This document shows positions 1-5,592 of a stretch of DNA of 5,592 nucleotides, piece after piece. Position 1 is the stretch's first letter. Every line of letters starts with the position of its first letter. Source of the stretch: Limisphaerales bacterium (lineage in GTDB: Bacteria; Verrucomicrobiota; Verrucomicrobiia; Limisphaerales; UBA8199); NCBI GenBank assembly GCA_025356925.1, contig JANXQE010000429.1, forward strand, positions 1-5,592, given 5' to 3'. The notes under the pieces are model-generated. The model made no database searches and was not told the origin of the DNA. It saw only the letters and a program-made list of their open reading frames with translations. The position numbers and the translations under genes were made by a program.

Positions 1-3000
1 CGCCGGAGTGAATGTAGACGTCGCGAACGTAGGTGGAAGGCACCCAGAATTCATCGACTTGGCGTGAATTGGCGACCCATTCTGCAGGCAACGCGCCGAA
101 TTCCCACGGCTGGATGACGACCAGCTTTCCCGATGCTGGACGCCGCCAATCCGGGGGCCAGGAGTGACGGACTGTGACCAGTGTACCGCGCGGAGGCTTT
201 GGCGTTAGACGGGAGGCGAGTTGCTGCAACTCGCGGTCCGAAGAACAGCCATTTTGCAGCGAACAACTGCCGACGCGTGTCAGCTGGAGGCCCGGGCGGC
301 TGGCCAGTTGACGGGTCAGTTCCCGGTTGACGTGGGAGAGACTGCCGTAATCCAGGAATGATCCTTCCCAAGCGACTTGGCCGGAACCTGCTTTGCTCAA
401 CACGGTCGCCTCGAGCAACAAGCTTCGGCTGGCCGTTAATTGTGCCTGGTTTGACGGAGTAAACCGCCCTTGAGAATCGAAAGCTTTGCCCCAGCGATCA
501 AAAAACAAACGGAGGTTAGGTGTTACGTGGTCGAAACGCCCGGCGCTTTGGCCTTCCAGGTGATAGACGACGCTCTTGGGCTGATACACAACCTTCCAGC
601 CGGACGCGCGAACCCGAAGACAAAGGTCAATATCCTCAACGCCGTTGCGATAGCTCTCATCGAATCCAGCCAATCGCATGAAGAGCTCACGATGGATCAT
701 CAAACAGGCGCCCGTCACCATGTCCAACTCGCGAAACTCGTTGACCTCGGGCGCGTCGGCGGGGGCATGCCTGTGGGGATGATCCGGCACGCCTTTGATA
801 AAGCCGATCCCCGAATGTTGGATGGTGCCGTTAGTGTAAAGAAGTTTGGCGCCAGCAATGCCGACTTTCTCACGAAGGATGGCGTTGACTAACGGTTCGA
901 GCCATCCGGAGGTGACCTCAGTGTCGTTGTTTAGAAACACCAGTAAAGAGCCCCGAGCAGCCTGAGCGCCCTGGTTGCAGGCCTCGGCAAAACCGAGATT
1001 AGAGTCGTTGAGAATGGCTGAGAGTTGGCACGTGCGCTGTTCCTCGGCCAGGAATTCCCGGGTACCGTCACTAGAGCCGTTGTCGACGACAATGACCTCG
1101 CAAGGATCGACCGAGCTGTGCTTCTTGATCGCTTGGAGACAGGAGCGGGTGAGGGCGAGATTGTTAAAGACCGGGATGACGATCGACACACGCGGCGACC
1201 CGGGTTCGACGGTCGCGTCCGACCGGGGGTTTGGTTTCCGGGAGGAGTCCGGGACAGGCGCTACAGGAAAAGCTCGCCGACCTCCGGACAACACGGTGTA
1301 CGGTTTGATGCCCGTGTTCGGCTCAAGGCGTGCTTTGCCGTCGATTCCGACAGTGACATCCGGGGAGACTTTATGGCGCCACTTTTTTTGGAGGAGATCG
1401 ATGTTGCGTTGTTCTTTGCTGAACCGCTCGGCCCCACTCTGGGACTCATAATGAATCACCACGCTGTCGGGCTGATAAACGACTCGCCAGCCTTGCGCAC
1501 GAAAACGGAGGCAAAGATCCACATCCTCGTAACCGTTCCAGAAAGCTTCGTCGAAGCCACCCACTTCCTGGAACATGGCGGCCCGGGTCAAGAGGCAGGC
1601 ACCAGTGCAAACGTTGTACTCCCTTGGCAGGTTGGCTTGAGGCAGGTCGGACGGTTGCTTATAATAAATATGGAAAGGGCCGATATGCCCGGTGGTTTGC
1701 TGGACAGAGATGACTACCCCGGCGTGCTGGATGGTCCGATCCGAGAAGAGCAGCTTGCTGCCCACAGCGGCCGCGGAGTCATCCTGCTCGAGTACCGAGA
1801 GTAAGGGAGCGAGCCATCCGGGCAGCACCTCGGTATCGTTGTTGAGGAATAACACGTACCGGCCTCGGGCCGCCTCGGCACCCTGGTTGCAGGCCTTGGC
1901 AAAACCAAGGTTTCGCGCATTGACGAAGGGGCGGACGCGACCGGAGGAACCTCTCTCGAGCTCCCGAAGCCACTCCGAAGTGCCGTCAGTTGAGCCGTTA
2001 TCCACCACGATAATTTCATGCGCGATGCCTGGGGTATGTTCCTCGAGAGAACTCAGGCAGCGGCGGGTCATGTCCAACAGGTTGAAGACTGGAATCACGA
2101 TCGAAACCACTGGGGCCTCAGTCCGCGTGGGTGTACCCGGAGCCGCCGCCAGTTCGGGTGCCCGGGCGAGCGACGGTTCTGAGGTCGCTCCAGGTGTGAC
2201 GGGAGGAGATTGTTTGCGGAACCAACGACGGTTCTCGGCTAAGCCGTGCTGGGTGAAATGGTGCCACCCGGATTGCAGGCGCCCTTGCCGCACGGCTTCG
2301 GCCACGTCCGGGTGGCAGGCCAAATAGCGAGCCTCATCGAACTCACGCTCATCCGAAGGCACCCACCCGATTTCGGGATGCAAAGCCGGACTCGACCCGA
2401 GTGCGGACGTGGAATTGTTCACTGATAAGCAGGCCATCTCCGCCCGCAGACTCGCTCGAGCGGCGTCTTGCGCTTGGATCAAAGCCGGTCGACTGACAGT
2501 GAAAGCGGCGTACCGAGCATGGATTCTTTCCATGGTCGCCAGAAAACGCGCGGCGCCCTGGCTGGTCATCGACGATCCATCGGTGCGGGAGGAAAACTCG
2601 CAAGTTACTTTGGGAACGTGTCGGAAAGGATAGTGACGGGATAGCCGGATCCAGAGATCCCAGTCCTCATGGCGGTCGAGCGATTCATCGAACAGGCCGG
2701 ACTTTTCCAGAAACGCCTTTTCGTGCATGAAACAGAGCACTGGCGCGAGGTTCTGTGCCAGGACCTTGTCATTGTCCCAATCGTGGGAATAAGCGAGCCG
2801 CCGCTGCGTCACCGTCCAGCGCCCCTCGACCAGTTCTTGATGGGCCTGGTTTGCATCCGTGTAAGCTACCGTGCCCGGATGCGCGGCCAGGAAATCCACC
2901 AAAGTTGTTAGGTGATCGGGATAGTAGATATCATCGTCATCCAGATAGGCAATGTAACGGCCCCGAGCGATCTTCAGGCCGGTGTTGCGAGCCGCGGCCA

Positions 3001-5592
3001 AGCCTCGGTTGACGTCGTGGCGTAAGCAGACGATCTGCCCTCGCTCGTTCAGAGGCGCCACAACGGCATCGACCTCGGCTCCGGCATCGTTCACGACGAT
3101 GATTTCAAAATCCTTGAAAGCTTGGTTCAGAATGCTACGCAGTGCTTCCACCAACCGTTCCGGCCGATTGAAAGTTGGAACGATGACCGAGACCATCGGA
3201 TGCGAGGGAGCCTTTACCGCGGCCGAGTCTGAGCGGGGCCCATCGAGCCGATCGGGTTTTGCGGGAGGGTGGACTGTGCGCTGAGCACTGATGAAGGCCA
3301 GGTTTTCGGTGGCTAATTGATGCCCGCCATCGATCGCGAGAACCGATTCGTAGGCAGCTCGTGCCTCATCTGTTTTGCCGCCCTTATAGCAGCACGCGCC
3401 CAGCGCCAGGAGGACCTCCACGTCGCCTGGTGAGGCACGGAGAATTCGTGTATAAACCTCACAAGCATCCGGGAAACGCCCGTTGTGCATATTCAGGTCC
3501 CCGAGGAATTTCAGAGCATCCCGGTGTTCGGGGTCGAGCTCAAGGGCTCGACCTAGCGCGTGTTCAAATTGTTCAATTCGATTCAGGCGGAACGCCGCAT
3601 GGGCAAGTTTCAACCACCCGCCCGCCGAGGTCTCTTGCAGCTTGGTTAGATTCTGATACTGCTCACAGGCGGCTTCAAAATCCTGCATTTGAAAGCAAAT
3701 GTTGCCGAAGCTCTCGCAGACGGCGGCATCGGCCGGAGCCAGAACGAGGGCTGTCTGGAGAGCGCTTCGAGCCCCCGCCAAATCGCCACCGATCGCGAGG
3801 GTTTCAGCCTCGGAAAGAATTCGCTCAAAAGGCGGGGGGCCCCCGCGCGTTGTCAACCCAGTGGGCGGTGTGGCGTTGAGACCCACAGCATGCAAATTCG
3901 CCAGCTGCCAGGAACTGCGGTGGGCCAAAGCCTCGCGAAAAAACGCGGCATAACGTTCGGCCATAGTCCGCCATTCAAACGCACGCTGAACGGCTAACCG
4001 GGCCTTCTGCCCCATCGTGACCCGTCTTTCCGGGTGATCCCGGAGTTCAATAACCGCTCGCAGGAACTCGGGCAACGCGCGATTTACGATGAGGGCGCTG
4101 TCTCCGTCGCGCAGGTACTCTGGCACGGTGCCATTGTCGGTGGTGATTAAGGCCCGCTGCATGGCCGCCGCTTCCATCAGGGAATTGTTGTTGCCCTCAA
4201 AATCCGAAGCGCAAACGTAGACATCCAGGGAGTCGTAGAATTCACGCATCTGCTCCAACGAAAGGTTACGGTCCTGGTATCCACAGAAAACCAACTCCAC
4301 CCCGGGCAAATGGCCGAGAGGTTCGATGATTTCCTTGAATCCCTTTTTCGAGGCGGAAAGACGGTTTCCCGCCCATCCGATCCGCAGTTTCGTCCCGGAT
4401 TGGTCCGCGCGGTTTCTAGGAGTAAACCATTCGGTGTCCACGCCATGGCTCAGGGCCGTGACACCGGCCAGATGCGGTTCAAAGACCTTGAGCAACCGTT
4501 CGGAAACGACATGAACTCTCTGAAACCTGGTCCGCAACTGTTCCACTACTCGAAGGAACGGTTCCCGGTCCCAGGAGAGGTGGGATCGTATGCCGGTGAT
4601 CCACTTTTGCGGAGAGCGGATTTGCTCCGGGTTCACCAGATTCCATTCCAAAGGATAGATCAGGTCAAAATCGTCCTCGGAAAACTGCTCGCTCTGATAC
4701 CCAAGAGTAAAATCGAACTCGTTGCTAAGGAACCGATGAAGCATCCGCGCGTGGCGCTCGAAAATCCAATTGGGAACGTCCGCTATGAGGAGGATTTTTG
4801 CGGGAGGCGATGGCGATCTTGTGAGGCCAGTCGAAGGAGCTTGTGCTACGATGGCCGAAGGAAGCGTCGCCACATGCTTTCCGCCCGGTCCACGCGGCGA
4901 CTGGGTGCGAAAGTCGGGAATGGGAGCCGGTTGCCACCTGGGTTCGGTTCGGTTTTGACGCAGCCACTCCTCCAGGACTGTGAGCAGCCAAATCGGACCG
5001 TAGGCGTTTTGGGTGAGGATCTGTTGGATGACGCCGGGTTCAAAAAAGGCCATTAGCGTCGAGCTTGTCTCAAGCAGCCGGCGGTTCACGGCCGTTCGTG
5101 CCTGTGCGCCCGGCGCCAACCATCGGGACAGCGGCATGGCGAAGCCCATTTTGGGACGGTTCAAAAATTCGGCAGGGTAGTATTTGGCCGCGACCCGTTT
5201 GAGCAGGAGCTTCCGCATCCAGAGACCATCCTGGCCACGAGCCAGGTTGAAGCGCTCAGGAATGGTTGCGGCCAGTTCGATTACGCGCAGGTCCACCAGC
5301 GGAGTGCGCACCTCCAGACCATGCCTCATGCTGGCGATATCGACTTTGGTCAGAATATCATAGGGCAAATAGGTTTTTAGATCGAGATATTGGGCTTTGT
5401 TGGCCAATGAGAAGCCATGGGCGCGATTCCACTCATGGGCGAACACCTCCAAGGGCGCGGGGCAGTGCGAACGCCACTCCGGTCGCCATAAGCTCTGCCG
5501 ACGTGGAACGTCTATGTAGTGAATGCATTCGAGCCAATCTTTCAGGCCCGGCGCAGCACCCGCCCGGCCAGCCCATGCGGTCATCCAATCCC
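1..5592 (-). CDS. Giant multi-domain protein: AsnB-like domain, GT4, TPR, GT2, PDV module, GT2, GT2, GT4 (partial at both ends)
   Basis: One minus-strand frame, first codon at 5590-5588 and last full codon at 4-2, is open for 1863 codons. I checked the frame at widely spaced motifs (near 5398, 4447, 4174, 3829, 3490, 3196, 2944, 2344, 1816, 1189, 904, 370 and 4) and it never shifts. Conserved domains follow one another in this frame: an asparagine synthetase C-terminal part, a group-1 glycosyltransferase, TPRs, three family 2 glycosyltransferases with a small PDV module between the first and second, and the start of another group-1 glycosyltransferase. Low-complexity Pro/Ala/Ser-rich linkers join them, as expected of a real multi-domain chain rather than of genes that lost their stops. 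No signal peptide or membrane segment is visible, so the visible part looks cytoplasmic. Start, stop, ribosome binding site and operon context lie outside the window. The probable role is assembly and amidation of a surface polysaccharide; sugar donors, acceptors and product cannot be read from the sequence. Confidence 0.93.
2..379 (-). other. Domain: second group-1 glycosyltransferase, N-terminal part only (cut by window edge)
   Basis: Residues 1738-1863 to the window edge. VAWEGSFLDYGSLSHVNREL (1739-1758) is the opening strand and acceptor loop typical of GT4 domains found at the end of fused GT2-GT4 proteins. VRHSWPPDW and VVIQPWEFGALPAEWV are further hallmarks of that group, followed by the VDEFWVPSTYVRDVYIHSG end (about 1845-1863). 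The C-terminal half, with the E-x7-E nucleotide-sugar site, would lie beyond position 1, so completeness and activity are unknown. It resembles the other GT4 domain of this protein only in fold, not in detailed sequence. Confidence 0.85.
455..1192 (-). other. Domain: family 2 glycosyltransferase C (rhamnosyltransferase-like, tandem copy)
   Basis: Residues 1467-1712. It has the same motif order as domain B: RVSIVIPVFNN (1467-1477), CEVIVVDNGSSDGT (1497-1510, D1503), NLGFAEACNQGAQAARG (1531-1547), FLNNDTEV (1552-1559, NND 1554-1556), TGACLMIHRELF, GFDESYRNGVEDIDLCLR with E1652/D1653, and H1677 in VVYHLEG. Equivalent residues sit 297-306 positions after those in B, so the pair is a tandem domain duplication. 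All key residues are kept. The acceptor-side loops between NND and ED differ clearly from B, so the two probably make different linkages. Confidence 0.93.
969..994 (-). repeat. 26-bp near-identical direct repeat, copy 2 (within GT2 domain C)
   Basis: This stretch encodes GFAEACNQ plus part of the next Gly codon (residues 1533-1541) and matches 1881-1906 in 25 of 26 bases. The flanking bases diverge at once on both sides. The shared codon choices could reflect either a fairly recent duplication or occasional recombination between the two domains. Confidence 0.8.
1283..2110 (-). other. Domain: family 2 glycosyltransferase B (rhamnosyltransferase-like)
   Basis: Residues 1161-1436. It starts with VVSIVIPVFN (1161-1170), then HEIIVVDNGSTDGT (1191-1204) with D1197 and D1202. 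NLGFAKACNQGAEAARG (1227-1243) and FLNNDTEV (1248-1255) follow, with the metal-site NND at 1250-1252. GACLLTR and EVGGFDEAFWNGYEDVDLCLR follow, with the putative catalytic pair E1355/D1356, and H1380 in VVIHYES is the conserved late His. All motifs of the COG1216-type (rhamnosyltransferase-like) branch are present, so it is probably catalytic; the donor need not be dTDP-rhamnose. It is the upstream copy of a tandem pair with the next domain. Confidence 0.93.
1881..1906 (-). repeat. 26-bp near-identical direct repeat, copy 1 (within GT2 domain B)
   Basis: This stretch encodes GFAKACNQ plus part of the next Gly codon (residues 1229-1237). It matches 969-994 in 25 of 26 bases, 912 bp away, and the single change gives Lys versus Glu. 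It lies in a conserved protein motif, so it is the most similar part of a domain duplication and not a mobile repeat. Confidence 0.8.
2219..2353 (-). other. Small 'YL..PDV..AV..G' module
   Basis: Residues 1080-1124. The pattern EFDEARYLACHPDVAEAV (1083-1100), then RQGRLQSGWHHFTQHGLAENR (1101-1121), matches from memory a short module of about 45 residues with YL.. PDV, G, HY/HF, HG and E.R positions. It occurs singly or repeated in large bacterial glycosyltransferases and in some secreted or calcium-binding proteins. Its function is not known to me. It lies between the first family 2 domain and the tandem pair, flanked by low-complexity linkers (about 1053-1079 and 1125-1160), so it is probably an independent binding or spacer unit. 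Confidence 0.6.
2471..3196 (-). other. Domain: family 2 glycosyltransferase A (WcaA-like, GT-A fold)
   Basis: Residues 799-1040. It opens with MVSVIVPTFNRPERL (799-813), then FEIIVVNDAG (828-837), where D835 holds the first nucleotide-binding Asp; NDAG replaces the commoner DDGS. NRGLAAARNTGLKIARGRYIAYLDDDD (861-887) gives the metal-binding DxD site. The catalytic-base region is LDRHEDWDLWIRL, with E975 and D976. These are the complete family 2 inverting-transferase motifs, so the domain should be active. It differs from the two downstream family 2 domains, having DDDD rather than NND and HEDWDLW rather than EDVDLC, so it is a separate lineage and not a copy of them. Sugar and acceptor are unknown. 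Confidence 0.92.
3281..3829 (-). other. Domain: TPR array (about five repeats)
   Basis: Residues 588-770 are helical repeats of about 34 residues with TPR consensus positions: GDLAGARSALQTALVLAP (602-619), QDFEAACEQYQNL (636-648), NRIEQFEHALGRALELDP (670-687), GRFPDACEVYTRILRASP (704-721) and GKTDEARAAYESVLAID (738-754). Each has the small-residue Ala in the first helix and the Pro that ends a unit. TPRs bind partner proteins or self-associate. Placed between the GT4 domain and the first family 2 domain, the array probably spaces or docks the enzymes; no ligand can be inferred. Confidence 0.88.
3923..4801 (-). other. Domain: group-1 glycosyltransferase, GT4-like (GT-B fold)
   Basis: Residues 264-556. 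It begins with the beta strand KILLIADVPNW (265-275). The hinge carries SHGVDTEWF (381-389), the usual pre-C-domain motif of GT4 enzymes. The second Rossmann half has RIGWAGNR (403-410), a FCG (435-437) and the E-x7-E nucleotide-sugar motif: E465 in DFEGNNN and E473 in LMEAAAM. GTVPEYLRDG follows, as in family members. It ends with the usual EWRTMAERYAAFF helix around 538-551. The N-terminal half is short, about 118 residues, and lacks an obvious glycine-rich acceptor loop, so the acceptor may be unusual. GT4 enzymes transfer a sugar from a nucleotide or lipid donor with retention of configuration; the donor cannot be told. Confidence 0.88.
4802..4954 (-). other. Pro/Ser/Ala-rich interdomain linker
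   Basis: Residues 213-263 join the AsnB-like domain to the first glycosyltransferase. The composition is dominated by Pro, Ser, Ala, Thr, Gly and Arg, with no recognisable fold. I translated this stretch base by base and found no stop and no frame change, so the two enzymes are genuinely in one frame. An in-frame GTG (residue 232, first base 4897) follows a GGCGGAAAG stretch and could in principle act as an internal start, but nothing requires it. Confidence 0.75.
4955..5590 (-). other. Domain: asparagine synthetase (AsnB-like) C-terminal part, truncated by window edge
   Basis: Residues 1-212 of the visible chain. The segment LPYDILTKVDIASM (75-88), then LEVRTPLVD (92-100), is the conserved C-terminal signature of class B asparagine synthetases, usually D-x-x-SM-x(3)-LE-x-R-x-P-x-x-D. 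It is followed by NRPKMGFAMPL (144-154), matching the family's R-x-K-x-GF-x-x-P block, and ends in the typical EEWL helix (207-210). The family uses ATP to activate a carboxylate and ammonia from glutamine to amidate it. The SGGxDS ATP-binding loop and the N-terminal Cys glutaminase domain would lie upstream of the window, so activity cannot be judged. In polysaccharide gene clusters such proteins are thought to amidate sugar carboxylates rather than aspartate, which is the more likely role here given the fusion to glycosyltransferases. The family assignment is firm; the substrate is inference. Confidence 0.88.

Noticed and set aside
1025..1804. Long plus-strand open frame (259 codons)
   Set aside because: It lies antisense to the conserved GT2 domains B and C, and its translation has no recognisable motif. 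GC-rich coding DNA commonly leaves open frames on the opposite strand.
969..1906. Direct repeat pair considered as a mobile element or recombination site
   Set aside because: The repeats coincide with the same conserved protein motif in two homologous domains and have no transposase, terminal inverted repeats or target duplication.
1692..2327. Plus-strand open frame of 211 codons, rich in Ser and Arg
   Set aside because: Its composition is typical of a shadow frame, and it overlaps the strongly conserved minus-strand GT2 domain B.
3831..3850. GC-rich palindromic stretch considered as a terminator hairpin
   Set aside because: It sits in the middle of the coding frame, has no following T-run on the coding strand, and is better explained as Gly/Pro codons in a linker.
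4725..5043. Minus-strand short open frames in other phases around the AsnB-GT4 junction, considered as a sign of a frameshift or separate small genes
   Set aside because: Base-by-base translation shows the main frame continuing unbroken from the AsnB domain through the linker into the GT4 domain; the short frames carry no motifs.
4310..5056. Plus-strand open frame of 248 codons
   Set aside because: It is antisense to the AsnB-GT4 part of the real frame, its translation resembles no known family, and the minus frame here carries clear catalytic motifs.

Overview
The whole window lies inside one gene. On the minus strand a single reading frame (codons starting at 5590 and running down to 2) stays open for 1863 codons, with no stop, and recognisable protein domains follow one another along its full length. 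Both ends are missing: the start codon lies beyond 5592 and the stop codon beyond position 1. No RNA gene, insertion sequence, CRISPR array, promoter, ribosome binding site or terminator is supported. The many open frames on the plus strand and in the other minus frames are shadows of this GC-rich coding sequence.

The encoded polypeptide is a giant multi-domain glycan-assembly protein. From N to C terminus (minus strand, high to low coordinates) it contains: the C-terminal part of an asparagine-synthetase-type (AsnB-like) amidotransferase/ligase domain (residues 1-212 of the visible part); a Pro/Ser/Ala-rich linker; a GT-B fold group-1 glycosyltransferase (GT4 type, about 264-556); a TPR array (about 588-770); a GT-A fold family 2 glycosyltransferase with a DDDD metal-site motif (about 799-1040); a short 'YL..PDV' module (about 1080-1124); two tandem, closely related family 2 glycosyltransferases of the rhamnosyltransferase-like type with NND and ED.DL motifs (about 1161-1436 and 1467-1712); and the N-terminal half of a second group-1 glycosyltransferase that runs off the window edge (1738-1863).

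The organism is a bacterium with fairly GC-rich DNA. Very long fused glycosyltransferases with TPRs are familiar from Verrucomicrobiota, Planctomycetota, Cyanobacteria and some Proteobacteria. Verrucomicrobiota-like is my best guess, but this is weak inference from architecture, not proof.

The likely role (inference) is synthesis of a surface or exopolysaccharide. Five glycosyltransferase domains on one chain could add successive sugars to a lipid-linked or growing glycan, TPRs could scaffold the complex, and the AsnB-like domain could amidate a uronic acid or amino sugar, as separate AsnB-like proteins are thought to do in O-antigen and exopolysaccharide loci. The unusual point is that these activities, normally spread over several genes of a polysaccharide cluster, are joined in one frame.
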